Shown: positions 1 to 8,943, counted from the first letter of the stretch. The stretch is DNA of 64,000 bases from CAMCXE01 sp046347475 (GCA_046347475.1 JAXMGD010000007.1:45020-109019); one strand, 5' to 3'. Translations and numbers: made by a program. The notes: generated from the letters alone by a model not told the origin.

Positions 1-2
1 TC

Positions 3-98
3 GTCAACGCGTCTGTGCATTTTCATGTCGAAGTGGGAATGATTACTTTTTTAGTTATGTATTTCAGTATCGCGCTCGCAAAGAGCATTTTTGGTTGA
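3..98 (+). CDS. Possible 3' end of an upstream gene (partial)
   Basis: An open frame runs from the left edge to a TGA at 96-98. Its last 20 residues form a hydrophobic stretch (MITFLVMYFSIALAKSIFG), as a C-terminal membrane segment would. Only about 31 codons are visible, so no family can be named and chance is not excluded. The next 270 bases up to the S9 peptidase hold no other convincing reading frame. Confidence 0.2.
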   Translation, partial: VNASVHFHVEVGMITFLVMYFSIALAKSIFG

Positions 99-367
99 TA
101 TGGGTGCAGATATAAGGTGGCACCTACGATGACCCTCTCTCGTACTCGAGCCCCTTATCTCCGATTTGCTATCTGGAAATGTTTTCAATACTTCTGTCCC
201 CTCGGTCGTGCCTCTTGGTGGTGGGGCAACCTGGTCAATAATGAGTTGTTACATCATCTGACTTAAACTCTCGGAAGATACTGATTCTTAACCCGAGTTG
301 GTTGCTTTATACTTGCTGCCACCATCTATTGGTGGACGACAATAAACGCAAACCAGGAACTTTAAAT

Positions 368-2353
368 ATGACGATTTCATTCGCCAAGACTGCTAGGCTA
401 TTAGTATTTGTCGGTGCATTGGTTAGTATTAACTTGGCCCAAGCCAAGCCTACGTTGAAAGACTATGGAAATTTGCCCGAAACCCAATCCATCGCTATCT
501 CACCCAGTAGTGATCTAATTGCCTTTCGCAAGGTAACAGCAGAGTACGATAGATTATCTGTTATTTCCATATCCTCACATAAACAGATAGCCTCTATTGA
601 TGTTAAGGCTATTCAGCCGGAAAGCATATATTTTCTTAACGAAGAGCAACTTGTGCTAACTGCATCCGAGTATAGAAAAATGGAGGATATCGTTGGTAGT
701 TTCGTTGTTAGTACGGCGTTTTTGTATAATCTGGGCGATAAAACGATTCGGCAATTGCTAATTCCGGGAGAGGAGCCAGTTGCAAGAGGGCAATTGGGGC
801 TTGGAAACTTGATCGGCTTATCGCCGGATAAAAAATATGCTTATATGCCTGCATATAGTTTTAAGACCACACTCGGTCCAGATGTCAGCTTGAAGCTTGA
901 TGCTGCAGATTATTCGTTGCTCAAAGTGAATTTAAAAGAAAAGAAAGCCCCATCTATAGTAGTAACTGGCAGTCGCTCTGCTTATGACTTTTTTGTGGAT
1001 GACAAAGGTAATGTTCTTGCCCAGGTAAGTTATGACCAAAAAAGTAATATTCACCGCGTTCGTGCCCGCCAAAATGATGAATGGGTAGATATTTTTAAGG
1101 AAACAGTAGAGGTTCGGGAAAAAAGTTTTGTGGGTGTTACGCCAGATTATAAATCACTAGTGGTGCTGGATACTAACGAAAAGACTGGTCGTGTTGCTTA
1201 TTACACTATGGCGCTTGCGGATGGAAAAATTTCGGGGCCGTTATTTGGGCGTGATGATGCTGATATTGAAGGAACTATAAAAACGTTTCAGCGTGTGGTA
1301 TATGGTGTGCGCTATTCTGGATTTTCTCCTAGCTATCGGTTTTTTGATGAAAAACTAAATCAACGCATGAAAGATATCATGGCTAAGTTTCCCGAGCAGA
1401 CGGTTGAGCTTCGCGATTTTAGCGAAGATTGGAAGCATCTTGTGGTTTTTGTTTCAGGTTCAAATGTTCCTAGCGAATACTATTTGTTTTCTGAAGGTAA
1501 ACAACCGCAATTTCTAACGTCCTCTTATCCGCAGGTTAAATCGGAAGATTTACACCCTACAGGAAAGGCTACGTTTTCAGCCCGTGACGGATTGAAAATT
1601 CCCACACTTTTGACGATTCCAAAAGACAAAGTTGCTGCGATGAAAAACTTGCCCACAATTGTAATGCCGCACGGTGGCCCGGAGTCACACGATACGATTG
1701 GATTTAATTGGATGGCTCAGGCCTTTGCGGACAATGGTTATTTGGTGATTCAACCACAATTTCGTGGTTCAGATGGTTTTGGCTTGAAGCACATTCAAGC
1801 AGGCTTGGGCGAGTGGGGCAAAAAAATGCAAGACGACGTATCGGATGCTGTGAATTGGGCAGTAAAACAAGGGATTACAGATGCAAATAGAGTGTGCATT
1901 GTGGGCGCTAGTTACGGTGGTTATTCTGCTTTAGCCGGTGGGGCCTTTACTCCGGATTTATATAAATGCGTTGTCGCAATTGCCGGTGTTAGCAATCTCC
2001 AATCCTTTTTAGAATGGGCAAAAATGGAGCGAGGAGGGAAAAGTTCTGCGGTTAGTTATTGGAAAAGGCAATTTGTTAATGGCGCTATAGACGTCAATTA
2101 TTTGACTGCGGCATCGCCCGATAATTTTGCTAGCAATTTTAAATCACCAGTTCTCTTGATTCATGGGGAACGCGATCAAACTGTGCCGATTAATCAATCA
2201 AAGAGGATGAACTCCGCCCTCAAATCGGCGGGGAAAAATGTTAAGTTTATTGAGTTGGAAAATGAAAATCATTATCTTCAAGATGGTAAAGCAAGGTTTA
2301 AAATGCTCGAGGAATCTGTAAATTTTGTGAATACATACATCGGGAAAAATTAG
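368..2353 (+). CDS. Secreted S9-family (prolyl oligopeptidase type) serine peptidase
   Basis: Predicted exported alpha/beta-hydrolase peptidase of 661 aa that should cleave short peptides in the periplasm or outside the cell. The ATG at 368 is preferred over an in-frame upstream start at 302 because it gives a clean signal peptide (MTISFAKTARLLVFVG, cleavage after AQA) with an AGGAA ribosome site just before it. Residues about 30-390 form the variable propeller-like N-terminal part. The C-terminal hydrolase domain carries the nucleophile motif GASYGGYS (Ser515), the acid in HGERDQTVP (Asp603) and the His in ENENHYLQ (His635), a complete triad in the right order. The gene stands alone beside IS remnants and is visibly more AT-rich than the motility genes downstream. 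The peptidase class is well supported; substrate is unknown. Confidence 0.9.
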   Translation: MTISFAKTARLLVFVGALVSINLAQAKPTLKDYGNLPETQSIAISPSSDLIAFRKVTAEYDRLSVISISSHKQIASIDVKAIQPESIYFLNEEQLVLTASEYRKMEDIVGSFVVSTAFLYNLGDKTIRQLLIPGEEPVARGQLGLGNLIGLSPDKKYAYMPAYSFKTTLGPDVSLKLDAADYSLLKVNLKEKKAPSIVVTGSRSAYDFFVDDKGNVLAQVSYDQKSNIHRVRARQNDEWVDIFKETVEVREKSFVGVTPDYKSLVVLDTNEKTGRVAYYTMALADGKISGPLFGRDDADIEGTIKTFQRVVYGVRYSGFSPSYRFFDEKLNQRMKDIMAKFPEQTVELRDFSEDWKHLVVFVSGSNVPSEYYLFSEGKQPQFLTSSYPQVKSEDLHPTGKATFSARDGLKIPTLLTIPKDKVAAMKNLPTIVMPHGGPESHDTIGFNWMAQAFADNGYLVIQPQFRGSDGFGLKHIQAGLGEWGKKMQDDVSDAVNWAVKQGITDANRVCIVGASYGGYSALAGGAFTPDLYKCVVAIAGVSNLQSFLEWAKMERGGKSSAVSYWKRQFVNGAIDVNYLTAASPDNFASNFKSPVLLIHGERDQTVPINQSKRMNSALKSAGKNVKFIELENENHYLQDGKARFKMLEESVNFVNTYIGKN

Positions 2354-2623
2354 TTTTTGTATGTGGCCACCACTAGGTGCTCTTGTGCTTGGTGGTGATC
2401 GGTTTTCCTCGCTATTTGGTAATGTCAAATATTGCAGCTCTTCATGTCGTTTTTGATCGCTAATTAAAGTCTGGATGCGTAGTGCGCGTCATAGAAAACT
2501 AGGGCTGGCAGTTTAATGTCAGAGGAAATTCCTCTTTTTTGGTGTAAAACATTTTTTATTAATGATCTTAAAGCTTTGGGTTGTATGTGTGTGATTGTTT
2601 GGAGAAATTATTTAATATTTAAA

Positions 2624-3783
2624 GGATCCTCTGATTAAGCCTCTGTTTTTTGAAATAAAAAGTGGCTTTTTGCGAAAATACAAAGATATCCAAGTCGGTC
2701 CAGCAGTCAGTCTGCCATTTTTCGCCTGTAGGATTTTTTTTGGCATCTTGCAGGCGAAACTTGCCTGTCATGCCAATTTCCAATTCCTTAAGGCCATTTC
2801 CAAATTGACCAATGCGCAGAGCGCAAATAAATGATTGGCATTTTTCTCTATGCCTCGATAACGGACTTTAACAAAGCCAAACTGCCGTTTCATAATATGA
2901 AACACATGCTCAACCTTGGCTCGCACACTCGATTTAGTTTTGTTCTTTCTTTGCTCGATAGCAGAAAGTGCTTTATTTCTAAAACCCTTTCTATTGTTGA
3001 AGTCTTTTGCGATAGGCGCCGCCGACTTTATCTTTTCTCTCTGGCCGGTGTAATCTGAATCACCATAAAGGCGACGCTCATCTCCATGTAATAACTCATC
3101 AGGTGCTTGCAAATCATGAACATTTGCCGTTTTGGCAACTACTGAATTAATCAGTTTAGTTTTACTGTCCACGCCTATATGCGCTTTCATGCCAAAGTAC
3201 TATTGATTTGCCTTTTGGGTGGAATGCAAATTGTGATCACGAGATTTATCTTTTTTTAGTTGAACTTGGAGCACTGATGATAGTGGCATCCACGATGGTT
3301 CCATGTGCGATGGTATAGCCATTTTCTTGGAGGAATTGGCTAACCAGCACGAATAATTGCTCGCCTAAATTATGCTCCTCCATCAAATGACGAGATTTGA
3401 GTATGGTTGTTTCGTCTGGCACGGGTTCCTGACCGATATCAATTCCAACAAATGAGCGCAACGCGGCGGGGGGCATTTAAGGCGTCTTCTGCGCCGGGAT
3501 CGGATAATTGAAACCAATGCTGCAAAAATTGGATCCGTAACATCCGATTAATACCAAATGGCCTGCGTCCAGCACCATCTGCCTTTGGATAGAAGAGCTC
3601 AATCGCCGTCGTCAGCTGGGGCCAAGGGATGATTTGATCCATTTTCTCCAAAAATAGCTCTTTTCGTGTCTTCTTTCGAAAACACTCAAATCCCGAGACT
3701 GCTAATGATTGCTGGCGCATAGATCTTATCTCCACTCTGAATCAGCTCATTATCCCATGAATTAATAATTAATCAGAGTATCC
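2624..3783. mobile_element. IS5-family insertion sequence, inactivated
   Basis: A 1160-bp element. The left terminal repeat GGATCCTCTGATTAA (2624-2638) matches the reverse complement of the right end (3769-3783) at 14 of 15 positions. Both ends are flanked by the same four bases, TAAA (2620-2623 and 3784-3787), a target-site duplication of the size typical for IS5. The transposase inside (minus strand) is broken by two frameshifts and one stop, so the copy cannot move by itself. Intact ends and duplication show it arrived by transposition and has not been rearranged since. Confidence 0.85.
2768..3735 (-). pseudogene. IS5-family DDE transposase, broken by two frameshifts and a stop
   Basis: Three consecutive minus-strand pieces together make one IS5-type transposase. 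The N-terminal piece (3735-3439, with FGINRMLRIQFLQHW) shifts frame at a run of C near 3470. The middle piece (with PDETTILKSRHLMEEH and the catalytic-type DATIISAPSSTK) shifts again at a run of seven A near 3250. The frame then reads KDKSRDHNLHSTQKANQ, hits a TAG where the family has Trp (about 3194), and continues as YFGMKAHIGVDSK. The C-terminal piece carries the DDE-fold motifs GDSDYTGQ and KVEHVFHIMKRQFGF. The shifts sit in homopolymers, so sequencing error is possible for those, but the TAG is a substitution. Family assignment is firm. Confidence 0.88.
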
Positions 3784-3859
3784 TAAAATTAATCTTTTTG
3801 GTGTTGACTGCTTTGGGTAGGAGAGATGGCAATAAGATATTTTTGAGTCGCGCGCCTAG

Positions 3860-5161
3860 CAGCTGTTGAAATAGTCGATGCCGTCCCTCCAACAGTTGTA
3901 AAATGCCGTCTCTTCATTTTGATACGGGAGCGATGCAATGCGTGGAATCGACATGAGTCAACCATCGTCATTTGTTTGTAGGACTGTGCAAGATTTTGTA
4001 CCGAAAGATCATCCGCTGAGAGACCTGAGTGAATTGATTGATCAGGTGTTAGGGGCATTAAACGACCTTTTCGATACGCTCTATTCTTTGCACGGCAAAC
4101 CGTCGATTCCGCCAGAGGGTTTGTTGCGGGCCAAATTTTTACAGGTTTTATATACGCTGCGCAGTGAACGACAACTGTGCGAACACATTAACTACAACAT
4201 GTTGTATCGCTGGTTTGTAGGCCTAGAGTTGGAGGACGCCATGTGGGATCACTCCACATTTAGTAAAAGTCGTGATCGATTGCTTCCGCAAGAAGTCATA
4301 GCGGAGTTTTTTGACCAAGTTTTTCAAATAGCCAGAGAAAGAGAATTATTGTCAGAAAAACATTTTAGCGTGGACGGCACGCTGATTGATGCGTGAGCTC
4401 CACACAAAAGTTTTCGCCCCAAAGATGACGATGAACCTCCTCAATCCAGCAGCCAGGAGAGCAATTTTAATAACGAAGCACCTAGCAATCACACTCATCA
4501 GTCAACAACCGATTTCGATGCCGAATTAATGAAAAAGTCCAAAGGTAAAGAAACCCGACTTAGTTGTGGCGTGCACCAGATTATCGAAAATCGAAACTGT
4601 TTGGTTTTTGGGGTTAAAACGACGAAGGTAGCCTCGGCCACTGAACGTGAAGCAGCCGAGGACTTACTGGCAGAGTTGCCCGGTGGACAAAGCAAGACTG
4701 TCGGAGCGGACAAAGGGTATGACACTGCTGATTTTGTGTATACCTGTCGACATTTCACCATTACACCCCACGTAGCCCAAAATCATGCTCGACCGGGTGG
4801 ATCATCGATTGATAAAAGGACCACTCGTCACGTCGGTTATCAAATGAGTATGCAGAGAAGAAAAATGATTGAAACCACGTTTGGATGGGTAAAACAGTAT
4901 GGAGGTTTGCGACGGATGATGCATTGAGGTCTGGAGAGATTTAATGCGACGGTTATTTTTTCAGTAAGCGTGTTTAATTTGATTGGAATTCGAAATTTTA
5001 GTTATAAATGCCCATCTGGCTACTATACATTTCAAAAAATTGATCCAATTGTTTTCTTTTTAAGTATTCACACACTAATTTTTTCAGATTGAAATTCATA
5101 TGTCTGCAAAGCCTACAGCTGGTCGGGGCTGTTAAAAAAATTGGTCTATTTCAACTAGCTG
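3860..5161. mobile_element. Second IS element (IS5-like), inactivated, with CTAG duplications
   Basis: About 1.3 kb. The left end CAGCTGTTGAAATAG (3860-3874) matches the reverse complement of the right end, CAGCTAGTTGAAATAG (5146-5161), apart from a one-base indel. CTAG flanks both ends (3856-3859 and 5162-5165) as a four-base target duplication; CTAG is a common IS5-family target. The outer bases also match by one position, so the exact edge could move by a base. It lies 76 bp from the first element, in the opposite transcriptional orientation, and its transposase has two in-frame stops. Confidence 0.75.
3938..5092 (+). pseudogene. IS4/IS5-type DDE transposase with two in-frame stops
   Basis: Reading through two stop codons in one frame gives a full-length transposase. 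The N-terminal domain (DUF772 type) has FVPKDHPLRDL, KPSIPPEGLLRAKFLQ and MLYRWFVGLELEDAMWDHS. The first catalytic region is HFSVDGTLIDA, followed by TGA at 4394-4396 where the family has Trp (D-A-W-A), then PHKSFRPK in the same frame. The second region is GADKGYDTADF, and the third is QRRKMIETTFGWVKQYGGLRRM. A second TGA at 4925-4927 stands where relatives have Arg (H-R-G-L). The frame stays open to TGA at 5090-5092, beyond the normal family end. Both stops are explained by single transitions (TGG to TGA, CGA to TGA). A GGGAG ribosome site precedes the ATG at 3938. Confidence 0.85.
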
Positions 5162-5408
5162 CTAGGCTAAATCAGTATGGTTGGATGTGTAATGAATTAT
5201 TTCCTGAGTTCCTTGGGTAACTTTGCTGCCCAAGAAATCTGCGCCAGAGAATAATTCCAAAGAATTGCGCTAATTTTAGATCACGTAAGAATGCTTATGA
5301 TGAGAAAAACTAAGGAAAATTGGATCGCCCACTTTGAGGCCTAAATGGGCAGGCTAAGCAGCTATTAATAATCTATCAATCTAATAGCATTTGCTCGCCC
5401 AGTTAAAT

Positions 5409-5714
5409 TTAACAAGCCTCTCCAGAATTCACCGCGTTGCTCACCCCGTCCGTCGGTGTTTCGTCTAAACCATCCAATTGGCCGTTATCGCGCATCCAAT
5501 CTAAAACCGCTAAGCGGGTGGATAGCATGGATTCATAAGTGCGTAATACGCTGGAGTTGGGTGTGTGAAGCCGTTTTACCCGTTCGATGCGATCCTGTAA
5601 AAAACTAATATCCTGCTTTATTTTTACCGCCAAATGATAGCCCGAGTGGGTGTGTGTTTCGCTGCTGACGGTGCGTATAAACGCTAATTCGCCGACGGTG
5701 TTTTTATTGCTCAT
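5409..5714 (-). CDS. Hypothetical protein, 101 aa
   Basis: I do not recognise a family. The ATG at 5714 (MSNKNTVGELAF) is chosen because an AAGGGGA-type ribosome site lies upstream; an in-frame start at 5750 would add 12 residues. The middle third (KIKQDISFLQDRIERVKRL to YESMLSTRLAVLDWM) is charged and helical, with heptad-like spacing that suggests a short coiled coil. There is no signal peptide or membrane segment. It is the only intact frame in the decayed stretch between the IS elements and 6.6 kb, next to a broken gene of similar size on the same strand. That could mean a surviving orphan or an ORF on its way out. Confidence 0.55.
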   Translation of the reverse strand: MSNKNTVGELAFIRTVSSETHTHSGYHLAVKIKQDISFLQDRIERVKRLHTPNSSVLRTYESMLSTRLAVLDWMRDNGQLDGLDETPTDGVSNAVNSGEAC

Positions 5715-5824
5715 GCCCTTGCGTCCCCTTATTGTAGCGCCCTTAACCAATAGACTGATGCTCTAAGCTGCTAGGCCTTTTGCATTGACTGGTGGATGGT
5801 TGTGCCTCTGGTTTGCCTATTTAT

Positions 5825-6163
5825 TTAACCTTCTTGCCGGTGTAAGCCAGTCAAGCGATCTATTAGCTCGGCATTAAAGGCCACCGAGGTAAACATGGTG
5901 TTGTTAAAATGGCGCCATAAACGGGTTAAGAATTTATAGTGGCGGCAACCCGGTGCGCTGTCCTGTGCGTGTTCAGTGGTTAATGCAAGTATGGATAGAT
6001 TTTACGGCGCCGCTAGTTTATTTATCTGTTGCCACAGGCTGTAGGCGGGGCGCGATTAGTCGTTGCGCGTATAAAAAGCTTGGCCCAATTAGCAGGTAGA
6101 GCTTGTATAAAGCTGTAAACAAAGCAGTACCCTTAAGACGCTGGGTAAAATATGCGGATTCAT
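5825..6163 (-). pseudogene. Remnant of a 112-aa gene with three in-frame TAA codons
   Basis: From an ATG at 6163-6161 one frame runs 113 codons to a TAA at 5827-5825, interrupted only by three TAA codons (codons 25, 36 and 54). The pieces look like real protein: a hydrophobic N-terminus MNPHILPSVLRVLLCLQLYT, then LGQAFYTRND, then SRPAYSLWQQINKLAAP, then a 58-residue tail including GCRHYKFLTRLWRHFNN and TSVAFNAELIDRLTGL. No indels are needed to keep the frame. Each stop is explained by one C-to-T change from CAA (Gln). I cannot name the family. It could still be a chance frame, but the composition of the tail argues against that. Confidence 0.4.
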
Positions 6164-6608
6164 TCAAGCAGTTAAATAAGCTGAGTGGGGATTAACTGCG
6201 GATGGGTCAAAACATTGGCGCTATTTGGAATAGCTATAAATAAAAACAGATGCCCCGGTGACAATTGGGTTTTAAGAAATAATCAGTCTGATTGGCGCAT
6301 ACAGCGAGGGATTTTGCTGTGTGTGCATTAGCTATTTGTTTTGTGGCTCATTGGGATACACTTAAGCAATAAGCCTTGCCGCAGCGCCTGCTGAGCGCGT
6401 GCGATGATTAGCCACACGGCTTAAGCTTTGGCTAATATTATCGAAAGCTATCAGCTTAACCGCCGCGAGCCCCGCTAAAATAAGTAGGTTCACCTATTTG
6501 CGCCGGGTTAATAGTAGGCAAACACTCCATAAAACGTGCAGTTTTTGGTGTGGTCAGGTTAATAAATACATAGGCAGAATAATTACCTACTGGCTTTAAG
6601 AGGTACAT
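6164..6608. other. Intergenic region with no gene seen
   Basis: I see no supported coding frame on either strand in these 445 bases. A good ribosome site (AAGAGGT, about 6598-6604) belongs to the gene starting at 6609. Stops are frequent in all frames. It may contain the promoter of the 6609 gene, but no clear -35/-10 pair stands out. Confidence 0.5.
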
Positions 6609-7292
6609 ATGGTTGAAACAACGTCGCTTTTTGATTTAGTGCTGACGGGCCAGCTTGCCCAAGGGGTTGAGCGCGCCAGTGCTGTCGCCCAGTTAGCGCT
6701 ATTATTTAAAATGCCAGCGGATAAAATTGAGGCTTTATTCTCCAGCGCACCGGTAGTGCTCAAGCGGGATTTAGCTTGGGACCTTGCTAAGCGTTATCGA
6801 GTGGCGATTAAACAGGCGGGTGCTTTGAGCGATATACGCCCGGCTGAATCCATTCGGGCGGAGGCAACTGAGCCGGTAAACGCCAGCCCAGCGCCACAGC
6901 CCGTGCCTGCGGCCGCAGAATCTGCGCCTGCTCCGGCCTGGAGTTTGGCTGCGGTGGGGGCGGATGTATTAACGGCTGAGGAGCGTGTTGCACCTGTGTC
7001 GCGCTTGGCGGAATTTAGCGATTTTGCTTTGCGGCCTAAGGACGGTAATTTATTGGATGCGGCAGAGATGACGGCTGTTGTAACAGCGCCTACTGATTTA
7101 GGTACGGGTTTTAATTTATTGCCACCAGGTACGGATGTGTTAGCCGATCATGAGCGTGCGCTACCTGTGGCTGCCTTGGTTGAAACGCCGGATTATGAAC
7201 TTGCCGCCCCTGGTGAGCGTTTAAGTCGCGCTAACACTACGCCGGTATCAGCGCCGGATACGGCGCATTTGAGTTTATCGAAACACTTTTAA
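6609..7292 (+). CDS. Conserved hypothetical protein with N-terminal FKMPADKIEALF-type domain and C-terminal internal repeat
   Basis: 227 aa, no signal peptide. Residues about 5-72 form a small alpha/beta domain with the pattern LxGQL...LALLFKMPADKIEALFSS...VVLKRDL...AKRYRVAIKQAGA. I know this domain from the N-termini of many gammaproteobacterial membrane and envelope proteins of unknown function. A proline/alanine linker follows (about 75-112). The C-terminal half then contains two related blocks, GADVLTAEERVAPVSRL...EFSDFALRPKD and GTDVLADHERALPVAAL...ETPDYELAAPG, and a shorter third echo (APDTAHLSL) near the end. An AAGAGGT ribosome site lies 5 bases before the ATG. It converges with the PilU-type ATPase gene, so shared function is not implied by operon structure. 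No function is claimed. Confidence 0.8.
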   Translation: MVETTSLFDLVLTGQLAQGVERASAVAQLALLFKMPADKIEALFSSAPVVLKRDLAWDLAKRYRVAIKQAGALSDIRPAESIRAEATEPVNASPAPQPVPAAAESAPAPAWSLAAVGADVLTAEERVAPVSRLAEFSDFALRPKDGNLLDAAEMTAVVTAPTDLGTGFNLLPPGTDVLADHERALPVAALVETPDYELAAPGERLSRANTTPVSAPDTAHLSLSKHF

Positions 7293-7297
7293 CCCGA

Positions 7298-7330
7298 CGA
7301 CAAAATAGATCGTCCTGTTCTATTTTGTCG
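7298..7330. terminator. Hairpin between convergent genes, probable bidirectional terminator
   Basis: A perfect 12-bp stem, CGACAAAATAGA (7298-7309) with TCTATTTTGTCG (7319-7330), and a 9-base loop. It sits six bases after the stop of the 227-aa gene and before the end of the converging pilU-type gene. There is no long T run on either side, so efficiency is uncertain. Confidence 0.5.
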
Positions 7331-7382
7331 CTCCTCCGCAACAACCCGCGAAAGTGCGGGGCTCTGCTCTTTTGAGCCAGCG

Positions 7383-8555
7383 CTAATGGCTGGCGGCATC
7401 GTCAGGCTTTTCTTCTTCCACCATAGTTAATGATAGTGTGCCAAAGCTTGCACCTGCGCCGGTTGTGCCGGTATCCGCCTCCACGCCTTTACCCTCTGCT
7501 AATTTAATGCGCAGGCGTAAATTATTCGGTGAATCGGCGTTGGCTATGGCGTCTTCAAAGGTAATTTTATCGGCTTGATACAGCTTAAATAGGGCTCCAT
7601 CAAAGGTTTGCATGCCGATATTTTCGGATTTTTCCATGATTTCTTTAATGTCGGTCAGGCGCGCTTTTAAAATAAGCTCGGCAATGGTTTTGGTGCCGAG
7701 CAATACTTCAACTGCAGCGCAGCGTTTGCCTTCTTTCGTGGGTACCAGGCGCTGGGAGACTATGGCGCGGATATTTTGTGATAGGCCCATTAACAATTGC
7801 GGCCTGCGCTCTTCGGGGAATAAATTAATAATCCGCTCAAGGGCCTGGTTGGCATTATTCGCGTGTAGGGTGGAGATGGCTAAGTGGCCCGTTTCGGCAA
7901 ATTCTAAGGCGTGTTCCATGGTTTCGCGGTCGCGAATTTCACCAATTAAAATTACATCGGGCGCTTGGCGTAGTGTATTTTTTAACGCCGCTTTAAAACT
8001 GCGTGTATCAACACCCACCTCGCGCTGATTCACTACGCAGCGTTTGTGTTTGTGCACATATTCTACTGGGTCTTCAATGGTAATAATGTGTCCGCCTGCG
8101 GTGCTATTGCGGTGGTCAATTAAAGAGGCGAGGGAGGTGGATTTACCCGAGCCTGTGCCGCCTACAAATAATAATAAGCCGCGCTTGGCCATCACCACTT
8201 CTTTTAATATTTCCGGCAAGCCAAGGTTGTCGAACTGTGGAATTTCGGTGTTGATGTTGCGCGCGACTATGGATATTTCATTGCGCTGCTTAAAAATATT
8301 AATGCGAAAGCGGCCGACGTTGTTAATCGAGATAGCCAGGTTCATTTCTAATTCGCGGGCGAATTCTTTGCGTTGCTCTTCATCCATGATAGCCATGGCT
8401 ATGGCTTCTACTTCACCGGCTTTGTAAGGTTCTTGGGCAAGCGGCTTTAGCGTGCCTTGGAATTTTGCGCAGGGCGGCGCGCCGGTGCTCAGGTAAAGAT
8501 CCGAACCATCTTTTTTGGCCAAAATATGCAGAAGGGCATCAATAGGGGTGCTCAT
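7383..8555 (-). CDS. pilU: PilU-type type IV pilus retraction ATPase
   Basis: Hexameric cytoplasmic ATPase of the PilT/PilU family, which drives pilus retraction at the inner membrane; PilU normally acts together with PilT. 390 aa, close to the known PilU length. Seen in order: N-terminal PAS-like half with GSDLYLSTGAPP; Walker A GGTGSGKSTSLASL (about residues 131-144); Asp box ITIEDPVEYVHKHKRC; Walker B VILIGEIRD; His box ETGHLAISTLHANNA; and the C-terminal DSPNNLRLRIKLAEG that resembles PilU more than PilT. The tail beyond it (EADTGTTGAGAS onward) is low-complexity. No pilT is adjacent in the window. It is divergent from cheY. PilT-family membership is certain; PilU versus a PilU-like paralogue is less so. 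Confidence 0.85.
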   Translation of the reverse strand: MSTPIDALLHILAKKDGSDLYLSTGAPPCAKFQGTLKPLAQEPYKAGEVEAIAMAIMDEEQRKEFARELEMNLAISINNVGRFRINIFKQRNEISIVARNINTEIPQFDNLGLPEILKEVVMAKRGLLLFVGGTGSGKSTSLASLIDHRNSTAGGHIITIEDPVEYVHKHKRCVVNQREVGVDTRSFKAALKNTLRQAPDVILIGEIRDRETMEHALEFAETGHLAISTLHANNANQALERIINLFPEERRPQLLMGLSQNIRAIVSQRLVPTKEGKRCAAVEVLLGTKTIAELILKARLTDIKEIMEKSENIGMQTFDGALFKLYQADKITFEDAIANADSPNNLRLRIKLAEGKGVEADTGTTGAGASFGTLSLTMVEEEKPDDAASH

Positions 8556-8943
8556 GGGGGGCTCCTTGGTGAGCGTAAGTGCTAAGGCGGAATCATCGCC
8601 GATAGGATTGTTTAAAGGGAGTATAGAAGGCCTGCTTATACCTGCAATTGAGGATAATCCCCGGCAAAGCGCATTGGGTGGTCTATGCTGTAAATCGTTA
8701 GGGGCATTTTTGTGCAGGAGTGCAATATTGCCCCGGTAACGTAATTTTGACGTCTGTTGAATGGGTTAAAAACTGGCTGACTGAATCTTAACGGCTAGAC
8801 TTGCTGTAAAGGAAACTTCGATTAATGGGCCGGTGTAAAACCGCAGCCTAGCAGGATGCGGCGAGCAGGACGGTGTAGGGGGGTGCCTAGCCCTTAGTCC
8901 GAGGTTTCTAAACCCAGTGGCAAAGAATATTTTGGAGGTCGCA
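8556..8943. other. Divergent intergenic region between pilU and cheY
   Basis: About 390 bases that must hold the promoters of both pilU (minus) and the cheYZAB block (plus). I see no coding frame worth reporting. GCCGATAG at 8598-8605 resembles a FliA -10 element, but the matching TAAA -35 box is not at the required spacing. The GGAGGT at 8934-8939 is the cheY ribosome site. Confidence 0.5.

Noticed and set aside
2367..2397. Hairpin after the S9 peptidase gene
   Set aside because: CACCAC/GTGGTG pairs over only 6 bp with a large loop and no clean T run. Too weak to call a terminator.
3240..3262. Programmed -1 frameshift at A7G in the first transposase
   Set aside because: Possible in principle for IS5 relatives, but the TAG downstream and the other frameshift show a dead gene. 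Kept only as a note.
4394..4396. Stop-codon readthrough or recoding in the second transposase
   Set aside because: A second TGA and the dead neighbouring element make ordinary decay the simpler explanation.
8576..8605. FliA-type promoter with GCCGATAG before cheY
   Set aside because: The -10 element is good, but the nearest TAAG box is about three bases too far away and weak. It is also over 300 bases from cheY.
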